Assembly (NCBI GenBank): GCA_016650125.1
Contig: JAENWT010000002.1
Location: forward strand, 62,001-126,000
Origin: Thermoleophilia bacterium
GTDB taxonomy: Bacteria > Actinomycetota > Thermoleophilia > Solirubrobacterales > 70-9
Length of the DNA: 64,000 nt
Direction of reading: 5' to 3'
A program made the translations under genes and the position numbers. Below the pieces are notes generated by a model. The model was not told the origin of the DNA, did no database searches, and saw only the letters and a program-made list of their open reading frames with translations. Positions 45,122 through 53,896 of the stretch are shown one piece after another. The stretch's first letter is position 1, and each line of letters begins with the position of its first letter.

Positions 45122-46771
45122 ATGGGTGAAAGCCCGAGTCCGCAGGACGCCAAGAAGAAGTTCAAGGTCTCACCGATCGCAGTGGTCGCCGTTCTGGCCG
45201 CAGTCGTGCTCGGCGGCGCTCTCGGCGCGTTCGCCTACAGGCAGCATCTGCTGAACAAGAAGGACGACAACAAGATCGCAAAGGGTGCCACTGAAGGCTC
45301 GACCGGTGGCAAGGTCAGCAACAACGGCGCCCCCGGCAGCAAGTACGACGCTCAGTTCAATACCGAGTCGATGTATCCGGCCTTCAACCCGGATCGCCAC
45401 AGTTACGTGACCCGCTGCGTTCCCGGCAAGGTCAAGGTCCAGGTCAAGGCCAACGAAGGATCGATGGTCAAGGTCGGCGTCTATCCGCCGGAGACCGGTC
45501 GTTTCGCGGCCGAGGCGCGACCTCTTCCCGGCCAGGATTTCGACGTGGTGATCAACACCGGCGGCGACTCCCAGACCTACCAGGTGCGCTGCCTCGCGGA
45601 TGATTTCCCCGAGTGGAACTACACCCGCTTCAAGGATCCGCCCAAGGGCATGTTCTTCGTCTCGGAGCGCCCCGAACCGATCGCCACCAGGCGGAACTGG
45701 GCCATTGCCTTCGACCAGGACGGCATGCCCGTCTGGTGGTTCAGTCCACCGACCAACACGCTCGGCGGACAGATTCTGCCCGACCAGACTTTCCAGGTCC
45801 CGCGCGGTTTCGGTGACGGCTACGGCAAGGACCCGAGGACCGGCAGCGAGATCTACTCGCTCGACGGGAAGTTCAAGCGACTCGTGACCATGAAGGACGC
45901 CCCGACGGATGGTCATGAATACACCTACCTGCCGAACGGCAACGTGCTGATCAACAGCTACAAGCCGCGGAAGCACGTCGACCTGAGTTCGGTCGGCGGC
46001 CCGAAGGACGTCGGGGTGTTCGACGGTGAGCTCCAGGAGATCACTCCGTCGGGCAAGGTCGTCTGGCAGTGGAACTCGGGCGACCGCGTCCCGCTCTCCT
46101 ACACCCCGCAGCGCTGGTGGAAGAAGATCCTCCACAACCCGCATCCGGACATCGACGACTACCCCTTCATCGACATCTTCCACCTCAACTCGGCCGAACC
46201 CTGGGGCAAGTACATCGTGATCTCGACCCGCCACACCGACAAGGTCTACGGGATCGACAAGAAGACCGGGAAGATCGCCTGGACCTTTGGCGGCGAGCCG
46301 GATCCCAAGTCACTGAAGATCGTCGGCGACGATCCCCATGGCGACTATCCGGTCGGTGGCAACCACGACGCCAGGATCTCCGACGGCAACCTGCTGTCGG
46401 TTCACGACAACGCGACCCACCTGGGTCGCTCGCCCCGTGCGGTCCGTTACCGCCTCGACATCAAGGCCGGAACCGCGACTTACGACGGGCAGGACGTCGA
46501 TCCGCAGATCAAGGAGAGCCACTGCTGCGGCAGCGTGCGGCGCTTCGGCACCGGCTGGATCGTCTCCTGGGGCAACAACCCGCTGGTCGATGCCTTCAAT
46601 TCGAAGGACGAGCTCGCCTTCCGTATGCGCCTGCCGATCCCGGCTTTCCGCGCGGTGCCGGTGCCCGAGCAGGTCACCAAAGCCGACCTGAACCAGGCGA
46701 TGAACCGCATGGAGATCGAGCCGCCGATGGCGAAGGTCCCGGTTAACCCGATCCAGTACTTCGGCAAGTAG
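45122..46771 (+). CDS. Membrane-anchored arylsulfotransferase family protein
   Basis: A 549-residue protein with one N-terminal helix (VSPIAVVAVLAAVVLGGALGA region) and no cleavage-like site, so probably membrane-tethered with the catalytic part outside. The rest is an ASST-type beta-propeller: PTDGHEYTYLPNGNVLINSY, VVWQWNSGDRVPL, YPFIDIFHLNSAEPW, GGNHDARISDGNLLSVHDN. The histidines in the last three fit the family's active-site positions. A vicinal cysteine pair occurs in SHCCGSVRRF. It shares the family, but little close sequence, with the gene at 24532. Sulfate transfer to phenolics is the family activity, here inferred. Confidence 0.83.
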   Translation: MGESPSPQDAKKKFKVSPIAVVAVLAAVVLGGALGAFAYRQHLLNKKDDNKIAKGATEGSTGGKVSNNGAPGSKYDAQFNTESMYPAFNPDRHSYVTRCVPGKVKVQVKANEGSMVKVGVYPPETGRFAAEARPLPGQDFDVVINTGGDSQTYQVRCLADDFPEWNYTRFKDPPKGMFFVSERPEPIATRRNWAIAFDQDGMPVWWFSPPTNTLGGQILPDQTFQVPRGFGDGYGKDPRTGSEIYSLDGKFKRLVTMKDAPTDGHEYTYLPNGNVLINSYKPRKHVDLSSVGGPKDVGVFDGELQEITPSGKVVWQWNSGDRVPLSYTPQRWWKKILHNPHPDIDDYPFIDIFHLNSAEPWGKYIVISTRHTDKVYGIDKKTGKIAWTFGGEPDPKSLKIVGDDPHGDYPVGGNHDARISDGNLLSVHDNATHLGRSPRAVRYRLDIKAGTATYDGQDVDPQIKESHCCGSVRRFGTGWIVSWGNNPLVDAFNSKDELAFRMRLPIPAFRAVPVPEQVTKADLNQAMNRMEIEPPMAKVPVNPIQYFGK

Positions 46772-46872
46772 GGCAAGAGACTCGAACTGAGTCGGTGGTG
46801 TGGACCTGGCTCACACGACATTTCCTGGCGGATCATGTATCTTGATGAAACAACTAGACAAACTCAATAAGA

Positions 46873-46965
46873 TCCAGTCGCATTCCACTGGACGGTGGGC
46901 TAGACGGCCCAGTTGGACGCAAAGGGACTGAGGGGCGGAGTCGTGGCTAGCGACTCCGCCCCCTC
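46873..46965 (+). terminator. Structured intergenic RNA ending in strong hairpin
   Basis: Between the genes ending at 46771 and starting at 47000 there are three successive hairpins: TCCAGT/ACTGGA (46873-46892), TGGGC/GCCCA (46896-46911) and a 14-bp stem GAGGGGCGGAGTCG with its complement (46930-46965). The last may act as terminator, although no T-run follows. The rest of the 228-bp gap is comparatively A/T-rich and may hold the promoter of the downstream reductase. Confidence 0.5.
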
Positions 46966-46999
46966 CCGATATCGATGAACTACTTCCAGGAACGCACCC

Positions 47000-47530
47000 A
47001 TGACCGATAACCCCCTCCATCCCGGATTTCAGCCGAACGTCATCGCGATCGTGGGCAATCCACGAAGAGACAGCCGGACCCTTCGCCTCGCTTCCGGGGT
47101 CGCCGACGGCCTCGCCGGCCAGGTAGGCACCGCACCCGCCCTGACCATCGACCTGGTCGACCTCGACCTGGACCGGGCCGGTTACGACCAGGCGCTGACC
47201 GAGCTAGTCCTGGGTTCCCAGGTCGTGATCGCCGCCAGCCCGACGGTCATGGGCAGCTATGCCGGCCTGCTCAAGATCTTCCTCGACGGGCTGCCCGAGG
47301 CCGCGCTGCTCGACAAGACCGCGATCCCCCTGATGATCGCGCGCCAGGCCCGGCACGCAATGGCCGCGGACGTCCACTTGCGCCCGGCGCTGCTCGAACT
47401 CGGAGCGACCTGCCCGACACCTTCACTGGTCGCGCTGGAAGCCGAGTATGCGGCGCTCGGCAGCGAGGGGCTCGTGACCGCGTGGCTCGAGCGCAGCAGC
47501 AGCTGGCTGGCTGGAGTCCCGACCGCCTGA
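47000..47530 (+). CDS. ssuE: NADPH-dependent FMN reductase, SsuE-type
   Basis: A 176-residue flavodoxin-fold reductase. The N-terminal IVGNPRRDSRTLRLA matches the phosphate loop of SsuE (AGSPRFPSRSS), and the middle ASPTVMGSYAGLLKIFLDGLP aligns with the flavin- and dimer-forming region (ATPVYKAAYSGALKTLLDLL). It would supply reduced FMN to a two-component monooxygenase. The likely partner, SsuD, is at 48427 on the same strand, separated by a decayed gene on the other strand. AGGAA lies upstream of the ATG. Confidence 0.78.
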   Translation: MTDNPLHPGFQPNVIAIVGNPRRDSRTLRLASGVADGLAGQVGTAPALTIDLVDLDLDRAGYDQALTELVLGSQVVIAASPTVMGSYAGLLKIFLDGLPEAALLDKTAIPLMIARQARHAMAADVHLRPALLELGATCPTPSLVALEAEYAALGSEGLVTAWLERSSSWLAGVPTA

Positions 47531-47544
47531 CCGACGCGCCGGGA

Positions 47545-48242
47545 CTACTTGACGCGCAGGCTGGCCGAGATCTTCGGCTTGGTCCTGGCGCTGGTCTTCG
47601 TGCGGAAGCTGAGCTTGTACCTCTTGCCGCTCACGCCGCGGTTGATGCGCAGCTTGAAGGTGCGGACCTTGGCCTTGGTGGGAGCGACCGCGCCGAAGCT
47701 CTGACAGGCCTTCTTCGCGTGGACCGCCTTCTTCGGGGTCTTGATGCAGACCGCGACGCCATCGGCTTCAGCCGAACCCGAATTGATGACCTTGGCCCGG
47801 TACTTGATCGTCTTGCCGGCCTTCGCCTTGCGCGACCGGAGCGAGATCTTGAGCTTCAGCAGGGGCGAGGTTGCTTCCGGGACCGGAACCGGGTCGGGAT
47901 CGGGCTTCGGGATCTCGTCAGCCGAGCGGATCAGGGTGATGCCGCTGGGGCCGAGGTCGACGTTGTCCAGGTCGACGTCGGTGAGCAGCGTGCCGAGGGT
48001 TCCCTCGGCGAAACGCTCGGCTTCAGCGATCGAAGTTCCTTCGGTCGAGAAGTGGACGTCCATGGGTGCGAAGCCGCAGGTCCTTGAGAACGCTGACGTC
48101 AACCTTGCTTTCGTTGAAGTCGATCTTGAAGGGGACGGAGGAGGCGTCAGCCCGCTGGGGGCCGGCCACGAGCAGCAAAAGCACGAAAGCGACAGCAAAC
48201 CAATACGGCCGGCACCGTCCGAATCAAGCGTGTTTGCTCCAT
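47545..48242 (-). pseudogene. Frameshifted secreted CARDB-like protein
   Basis: ATG 48242 follows AAGGGAG, but its frame breaks soon after MEQTRLIRTVPAVL (about 48200). A second frame then gives the signal-peptide core FAVAFVLLLLVAG and the mature start VPFKIDFNESKVDVSVLKDL. At about 48065-48085 the frame changes again to MDVHFSTEGTSIAEAERF, which runs to the stop. The C-terminal 130 residues form a CARDB-like adhesion domain (LKISLRSRKAKAGKTIKYRA, KVINSGSAEADGV). Two compensating indels make this a pseudogene unless they are sequencing errors. The frame open to 48315 is not the natural start. Confidence 0.65.
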
Positions 48243-48426
48243 GACACTCCCTTTGTTTCGCCGCATTCCCTGAATCCTGGCGGCGCCCTCCACTGGACAA
48301 CTGCCCAGACAGCATAGCCGGAGGGCTGGCCGGTACAGGCTGTGGCGCCGATCACGCGCGAATTCTGACCCTTACGTTCGCCGTTCTGTTACTTTTCGGC
48401 TCAATGTCGAGTAGCTCACTCATAAA

Positions 48427-49548
48427 ATGACTCCAGCCGATAATCGGCCATGGCCGAAATGGCACTGGTTCCTCCCGACTTCCGGTGACGGCCGCAACGT
48501 CACCAACGTGGTCGACGTGGCCGGCCAGCAGACGGTCACCAGGAACGCCGACGTGCCGTATCTCGCCGAAGTCGCGAAGGCGGCCGAGCGGGCCGGGTTC
48601 GAGGCCGTGCTGACCCCGACCGGTTCGGGCTGCGAGGACGCGTGGGTCACCTGCGCCGCCGTCGCCCAGCACACCGAGCGCCTGAAGTTCATCGTCGCCT
48701 TCCGGCCCGACTCGATCCAGCCGGCCTGGGCCGCGCACCAGTCGGCCACCTTCCACCGCCTGACCAACGGCCGCCTGCTGCTGAACGTCGTCACCGGCGG
48801 TGACCCAGTCGAGCAGAAGTCGTTCGGCGACCACCTCGACAAAGAGACCCGTTACCGCCGCACCGGCGAGTTCCTCGAGATCCTCAAGCGCTCGTGGACC
48901 GGCGAGACCTATGACCACGAAGGCGAGTTCTTCAAGCTCGAGCAGGGTGGCCTCCGCCGCAAGCTCGAGGACCTCGACCCGCCGGAGGTCTACTTCGGCG
49001 GAGCGTCACCCGCGGGCCAGGCAGTCGCTGCGCACTACGCCGACGTCTATCTCACCTGGGGCGAGCCGCTCGAAGCCGTCGCCAAGAAAGTCGAAGGGAT
49101 GAAGGCCCGGGCGAAGGACGAAGAGCGTGAACTGGGGTACGGCCTGCGCATCCACGTGATCTCCCGCGACACCGAGGAAGAAGCCTGGCTGGAAGCGGAC
49201 CGGATCCTCGACGGACTCGACCCGGAAGCGGTCAAGACAGCCCAGGAAAAGTTCGCCCGCATGGAATCGGTCGGCCAGGCGAAGATGACCGAGCTCGCCC
49301 AGGGCACCGACCGCGACGACCTCGTGATCGCCCCGAATCTCTGGGCCGGAATCGGCCTGATCCGCGAAGGCGCCGGAACGGCCCTGGTCGGCAGTCACCA
49401 ACAGGTGGCGGATCGTCTCCTCGAATACCGGGCCGTCGGCATCGACGAGTTCATCCTTTCCGGCTACCCCCACCTCGAAGAAGCCCTGAGGTTCGGCGAG
49501 AACGTTCGGCCCCTCCTGGACCGGGCGACTTCAGCTGCTTCTGTCTGA
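48427..49548 (+). CDS. ssuD: FMNH2-dependent alkanesulfonate monooxygenase
   Basis: A 373-residue bacterial-luciferase-like TIM barrel. The start WHWFLPTSGDGR, the cysteine segment GSGCEDAWVTCAAV (cf. Cys54 in E. coli SsuD), LLNVVTGGDPVEQ, YFGGASPAGQAVAA, YLTWGEP and the C-terminal FILSGYPHLEEALRFGE all agree with SsuD along its length. It releases sulfite from alkanesulfonates using FMNH2 and oxygen. The reductase SsuE is encoded 0.9 kb upstream. No ssuABC transporter lies nearby, so substrate uptake is encoded elsewhere. Confidence 0.93.
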   Translation: MTPADNRPWPKWHWFLPTSGDGRNVTNVVDVAGQQTVTRNADVPYLAEVAKAAERAGFEAVLTPTGSGCEDAWVTCAAVAQHTERLKFIVAFRPDSIQPAWAAHQSATFHRLTNGRLLLNVVTGGDPVEQKSFGDHLDKETRYRRTGEFLEILKRSWTGETYDHEGEFFKLEQGGLRRKLEDLDPPEVYFGGASPAGQAVAAHYADVYLTWGEPLEAVAKKVEGMKARAKDEERELGYGLRIHVISRDTEEEAWLEADRILDGLDPEAVKTAQEKFARMESVGQAKMTELAQGTDRDDLVIAPNLWAGIGLIREGAGTALVGSHQQVADRLLEYRAVGIDEFILSGYPHLEEALRFGENVRPLLDRATSAASV

Positions 49549-49718
49549 CGGCCGGCGGCCGAGTTCGCCCGGCCGCGCCTGATCCATCTACAAACCCGAC
49601 GTTTATCTATTCGACTTTCGGGTATTTGCCCTGTGTCAAGTCGTCGTGAGGTGTTTCCCCGGGGATCCGTGGTGAGCGCCTACAAGGCTCAAAACTAGGG
49701 ATCATGGAGGACTTCATC

Positions 49719-52199
49719 GTGCGCAGCATTCGTGTGTATCTGGTCGCATTGGCCGTAGCAGTCACCGGGTTGGCTTTGGTCGGAGGAATGACCACAACAG
49801 CCAGTGCAAAGCCGAAGAAGGCGCCGAAGTACAAGAAAGCGCCGAAGATCACGTCAGTGGCGCCGTACACGGCCCGTGGCAACGTCGGCGACGCGACCAT
49901 CCAGGGAGCCAAGCCGGGCACGAAGCTGCTTCTTGTCAACAGCAAGAACATGATCGTCCAGAAGGGCAAAGCCGATTCATTCGGTTCAAAGATCTTTTAT
50001 GACGTGAAACCCGGAGCCACCTTCACCGTTCGCACCCCCACGGGTCTGACCAAGGCCAAGAAGGCCAAGAAGGCCAAGAAGGGCAAAAAAGGCAAGAAGC
50101 GCAAGAAGGGCAAGTGGGTCGGCCAGGGCACGAAGAAGTTCCAGATTCTGAAGCCCGGGGACAATCCGCCGCAGTCGTTCTACGAAGACGAAACCCTTAA
50201 CAAGGGACTCAACTACGTGACGATGCGCGACGGAACCGAGCTCGCCATGACGGTCAGGCTGCCCCAGGGCAAGACTCTGGCTGACGGTCCCTTCCCGACT
50301 TTCATCGAGTACTCCGGATACCAGACTGCCGCACCTCACGATCTCCTCACTTCGGTGATCGGCGGGCTCAGCGGTGGCGTCATACCCCACGACGATCTCG
50401 CCCCGGCGACTTCGACCGCGGTCGGCGCCGTGATCGGTCCGCTGCTCGACTTCGCAGTCGTCAGTGTCCAGATGCGCGGCTCCGGTTGCTCCGGTGGCGC
50501 CTTCGACCTGTTCGGCTGGCCGACCACTTATGACGGTTACGACGCGATCGAGACCGTCGCCGCCCAGGACTGGGCGCAGGGTCACAAGGTAGGAATGGGC
50601 GGGATCTCCTTCTCGGGGATCACCCAGCTCTTCACGGCCGGTACCCGGCCGCCGCACCTCTCGTCCGTTTCCCCGCTTTCGGTGACCGATGACGTCTACT
50701 ACGGGACTGGTTTCCCGGGCGGAATCTTCAATGACGGCTTCGCTTACAGCTGGATCACCGAGCGGGCCGGAGACGCCGAACCGGCACCCGAGGGCGGTCA
50801 GCCCTGGGCGCGGGAGATGAGCAAGAACGGCGATCCCGACGTCGCGGAACCCCTGCGCGAGGAGCAGAAGCAGCATTGTCTGGCGAACCAGACGACGCGG
50901 CTCCAGACCCGCGATTACAACGAGCTGATCGAGGCGAACCCGTACCGCACACCGAACCTGTTCGCCAAGCGCTCACCGGGCGCCTGGGTCAAGAACATCA
51001 ACGTGCCGGTCTTCTGGGTCGGTGCTTTCCAGGACGAGCAGACGGGCGGCCACTGGACCGAAGCCGTGAAGAACCTCTCGGAGAAGAACAGGGACGTCTG
51101 GGTAACGATGCAGAACGGCGTCCACGTCGACTCACTGGGCCCGAAGACGATCACTCGCTGGTCCGAGTTCATGAGCCTGTTCATCGGCAATGGCAGGGTC
51201 CCCCCGGTCTCGCCGGTCATGACTGCCTCCGGCCCGGTTCTCTACAAGTTCCTGGCCGATGCCTCGGCCCTGCCGATCGAGCCGACGCGCTTCGCGCTGA
51301 TGCTGAATACGCCACAGAACCTGGCCAAGGCAAAGGCGACGTTCCGCAAGGATCCGCGGATCCGCATCCTGATGGACAACGGCGCCGCGATCCCGGGACA
51401 GCCCGGATCGATCGGTGCGAAGTGGGAGGCCGATTTCACCGACTGGCCGATCCCGGGCCTGAAGCCCACCGAGTACTTCCTCGGGGCCGGTGGCGCCATG
51501 AGTTCGGCCAAGCCGGGTACGGCCTCTTCGGCGAGTTACCTCTCCGATCCGGCAGCCCGACCGGCCAGAACGCTCGGGGCGAATGCCCAGGGCGACTCCT
51601 GGAAGGCCCAGCCGCCGTACAACTGGAAGCCGGTCGTCAAGGAAAAGGGCCTCGGGTTCATCACGCCTGCCATGACGAAGGACACCTTCATCGCCGGTCC
51701 GTCCAGCCTCGACCTGTATCTCAAGTCGAACATGCCGAACACGGACCTCCAGGCCACCCTGACCGAGGTCCGTCCGGACGGCAAGGAGACCTACGTCCAG
51801 AACGGGTGGCTCAGGGCCTCTCACCGGAAGATCAATACGGCAGCTTCGACCCCCGACAACCCGGTCCAGACCTGGCTGAAGGGGGATGGCGCGCCGCTGA
51901 AGAAGGGCAAGTTCAACCTCACGCGGGTCCAGATCTTCCCGGTGGCGCACGTATTCCGCGCCGGCTCGAAGATCCGGATCAACATCCAGGCGCCCGGCGG
52001 CGACCGGACGATCTGGGACTTCCAGACGATCGAGAAGGGCAAGACCACCAACACGATCGGACTCGGCGGAGCCACTCCGTCGAAACTGGTCCTGCCGGTC
52101 ATCCCGGGTCAGACCGCGAAGGGCAACCCCCTCCCGGCGCCCACCGCACTACGCGGTCAGCCCAGCCGCACGTTCGTCCCCGCCAGCAACGGCGGTTGA
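49719..52199 (+). CDS. Secreted S15/CocE-family peptidase or esterase
   Basis: An 826-residue exported hydrolase. GTG 49719 is preferred over ATG 49704 because GGAGGA precedes it at good spacing; a signal peptide (LVALAVAVTGLALVGG) follows. A short N-terminal domain contains a lysine-rich tract (KAKKAKKAKKGKKGKKRKKG, ~residues 110-130). The catalytic domain has VVSVQMRGSGCSGGAFDLFG and the serine elbow VGMGGISFSG of Xaa-Pro dipeptidyl-peptidases and cocaine-esterase-like acyl hydrolases. A C-terminal jelly roll of about 200 residues follows (RPDGKETYVQNGWLRASHRK). Substrate is unknown; cleavage of peptides or esters outside the cell is expected. Confidence 0.87.
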   Translation: MRSIRVYLVALAVAVTGLALVGGMTTTASAKPKKAPKYKKAPKITSVAPYTARGNVGDATIQGAKPGTKLLLVNSKNMIVQKGKADSFGSKIFYDVKPGATFTVRTPTGLTKAKKAKKAKKGKKGKKRKKGKWVGQGTKKFQILKPGDNPPQSFYEDETLNKGLNYVTMRDGTELAMTVRLPQGKTLADGPFPTFIEYSGYQTAAPHDLLTSVIGGLSGGVIPHDDLAPATSTAVGAVIGPLLDFAVVSVQMRGSGCSGGAFDLFGWPTTYDGYDAIETVAAQDWAQGHKVGMGGISFSGITQLFTAGTRPPHLSSVSPLSVTDDVYYGTGFPGGIFNDGFAYSWITERAGDAEPAPEGGQPWAREMSKNGDPDVAEPLREEQKQHCLANQTTRLQTRDYNELIEANPYRTPNLFAKRSPGAWVKNINVPVFWVGAFQDEQTGGHWTEAVKNLSEKNRDVWVTMQNGVHVDSLGPKTITRWSEFMSLFIGNGRVPPVSPVMTASGPVLYKFLADASALPIEPTRFALMLNTPQNLAKAKATFRKDPRIRILMDNGAAIPGQPGSIGAKWEADFTDWPIPGLKPTEYFLGAGGAMSSAKPGTASSASYLSDPAARPARTLGANAQGDSWKAQPPYNWKPVVKEKGLGFITPAMTKDTFIAGPSSLDLYLKSNMPNTDLQATLTEVRPDGKETYVQNGWLRASHRKINTAASTPDNPVQTWLKGDGAPLKKGKFNLTRVQIFPVAHVFRAGSKIRINIQAPGGDRTIWDFQTIEKGKTTNTIGLGGATPSKLVLPVIPGQTAKGNPLPAPTALRGQPSRTFVPASNGG

Positions 52200-52215
52200 T
52201 TCAACCCTCTGACTG

Positions 52216-52245
52216 ATCGGCAGCCGGCAACCGCCGGCTGCCGAT
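52216..52245 (+). terminator. Hairpin terminator after S15 hydrolase gene
   Basis: A perfect 13-bp stem ATCGGCAGCCGGC / GCCGGCTGCCGAT with an AACC loop, 16 nt after the stop codon. It is followed by TCAGC, with no T-run, as is common in high-GC actinobacteria. Confidence 0.75.
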
Positions 52246-52283
52246 TCAGCATGGGTTCCTGCGGGCTGGGCTAGGATCCGCCC

Positions 52284-53441
52284 GTGGCGTCCGGACCGAG
52301 GGAACTGGCATCGAAGAGGCCTCGCCTGATCGACAATCCGATCAGGCGGTTCGACTTCGTCCAGAAGCTCGAATGGTTTCTGATCGCCTCGATCACGATG
52401 ATCCTGGTCATCCGGACCCAGCTCTGGCTGACCAACTACCCGCAGCTCGGCGGTGGAGGGTTGCACATCGCCCACCTGCTCTACGGCGGCATCTTCATGC
52501 TGATCTCGATCTGGGTCGGGCTGATCTACCTGAACCGCGGTGGCCGCACTGCCTCGGCGGTGATCGGCGGAATCGGCTTCGGCTTTTTCATCGATGAGCT
52601 CGGCAAGTTCATCACCTCGGACAACAATTATTTCTACAAGCCGGCTGCGGGCATCATCTACATCGTCTTCATCATCCTTTTCCTGATCACTCGGGAACTG
52701 TCACGCCGCCAGGTGCTCGATCAGAAGACGGCCCTGGCCAACGCCATGGCTTTCCTGCCGGCGACAGTCACCGGCGAGTTCCGCCGGGACGAGCTCGAAG
52801 TGGCCAATCAATTACTCGACCAGTCCGACCCGGACGACCCCCGGGTGGCGCGGATCCGCGGTTACTTCAAGGACGCCGCGCTGTCTCCGACCAAGGAGCC
52901 GTCCCGCATCGCCCAGTTCATCGAACGCACGCACAAACGCATCACCGCGATCTCGGAAAAGCCGAACTTCGGCAAATGGGTCATCCGGATCGTGGTCGTC
53001 TGGGGCGTGGTCTCGCTGCTCGGCATCGTCGACCTGCAGTACGACCTCGGGATCGAGACCCAGACGGCGAGCCAGGTCCCGGACAACAGCGTCGACTTCC
53101 TCAGCGTAGCCCGCACCCTGTCGATCCTGACCTCGGTGATGCTGATTGGCATCGGCGTTTACAAGATGTGGAAGGACGAGCACCAGGCCGCCTACTCCTA
53201 CTTCGGCCGGGCCTTTCTGGTCTCGATCTTCGTCACCCGCGTCTTCTCTTTCGTCGAAGCGCAGTTCGGCGCCGTCTTCGGGCTCGTGATCGACATGATC
53301 CTCTACGCCGCGATCGCCGAACTGGCGACCCAGGACAGTCAGAGGAAACACCATTTCGGCGGCCTCGGTGATGCCGAGCTCTCCGATCGTCAAGATGAGA
53401 TCGATGGCGAAGAAGAAAAACCGCCGGCAGCGGCAACCTAA
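52284..53441 (+). CDS. Multi-pass membrane protein, unknown function
   Basis: A 385-residue protein from GTG 52284. Seven or so hydrophobic segments are visible in two blocks: residues ~30-145 (including GGGGLHIAHLLYGGIFMLISI and GGIGFGFFIDELGKFITSDN) and ~235-360. A hydrophilic stretch of about 90 residues lies between them (DQSDPDDPRVARIRGYFKDA). The histidine and the acidic DELGKF motif within the membrane block look conserved-type, but I do not recognise the family. The tail is acidic. The next small gene begins inside its last 38 nt, so the two are likely translationally coupled. Confidence 0.75.
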   Translation: MASGPRELASKRPRLIDNPIRRFDFVQKLEWFLIASITMILVIRTQLWLTNYPQLGGGGLHIAHLLYGGIFMLISIWVGLIYLNRGGRTASAVIGGIGFGFFIDELGKFITSDNNYFYKPAAGIIYIVFIILFLITRELSRRQVLDQKTALANAMAFLPATVTGEFRRDELEVANQLLDQSDPDDPRVARIRGYFKDAALSPTKEPSRIAQFIERTHKRITAISEKPNFGKWVIRIVVVWGVVSLLGIVDLQYDLGIETQTASQVPDNSVDFLSVARTLSILTSVMLIGIGVYKMWKDEHQAAYSYFGRAFLVSIFVTRVFSFVEAQFGAVFGLVIDMILYAAIAELATQDSQRKHHFGGLGDAELSDRQDEIDGEEEKPPAAAT

Positions 53442-53760
53442 GGACAAAGGCGCGACTTCGATCTACGCCGACCCGGAGGGCAACGTGCTCACCCTCCGGC
53501 AGGAGCTCTCCTCCGGCACGGTCAAGAAGATCAAGTCAGAGATGGTCTCCGACGCCGCCAACGTCGACGACATCTGGCAGCGCCGCACCGAGCTGCTTTT
53601 CGAGCGCCTCGTGGTCTCCTGGGAGATCAGTGGCCTGCCACTCGACGACCAGGCGATGCTGCTCGGCCGCTACCGCATGGCCGACTCAGCCGAGAAGATC
53701 TGGGTGCGAGAGACGATCAACCAGCACGTAGCCACGTACATCCCGGATCTGGACACCTGA
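53404..53760 (+). CDS. Small hypothetical protein
   Basis: A 118-residue soluble protein starting at ATG 53404. It has a very basic N-terminus (MAKKKNRRQRQPKDKG), then a compact predicted alpha/beta domain (ELSSGTVKKIKSEMVSDA, RRTELLFERLVVSWEISGLP, DDQAMLLGRYRMADSAE, WVRETINQHVATYIPDL). No known domain is recognised. It overlaps the membrane protein gene by 38 nt in another frame, suggesting a two-gene operon. The end is followed directly by family A palindromes. Confidence 0.6.
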   Translation: MAKKKNRRQRQPKDKGATSIYADPEGNVLTLRQELSSGTVKKIKSEMVSDAANVDDIWQRRTELLFERLVVSWEISGLPLDDQAMLLGRYRMADSAEKIWVRETINQHVATYIPDLDT

Positions 53761-53774
53761 CGCCACCCACCCTT

Positions 53775-53888
53775 CTGGCCGCGGTTTCCCGGGATATGGA
53801 TAGGAAACCGCGGCCAGAGGGTCAGTCGAACTCGGAATGCGGCTCTCTGGCCGGGGTTTCCGTTGTCATGGATAGGAAACCGCGGCCA
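53775..53888. repeat. Two REP-like palindromes (family A)
   Basis: The first has perfect 15-nt arms CTGGCCGCGGTTTCC (53775-53789) and GGAAACCGCGGCCAG (53803-53817). The second has arms at 53847-53861 and 53875-53888 with one mismatch. Both share the inner sequence ATGGATAGG. The same arms occur at 22684-22849. Located between the convergent small-protein and ABC permease genes. Confidence 0.88.
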
Positions 53889-53896
53889 AAGTTTCT

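Noticed and set aside
46915-46924. Cyclic-di-GMP class I riboswitch
   Set aside because: GGACGCAAAG occurs as in that riboswitch, but the preceding GNRA-capped stem, its partner sequence and the second conserved half are not present.
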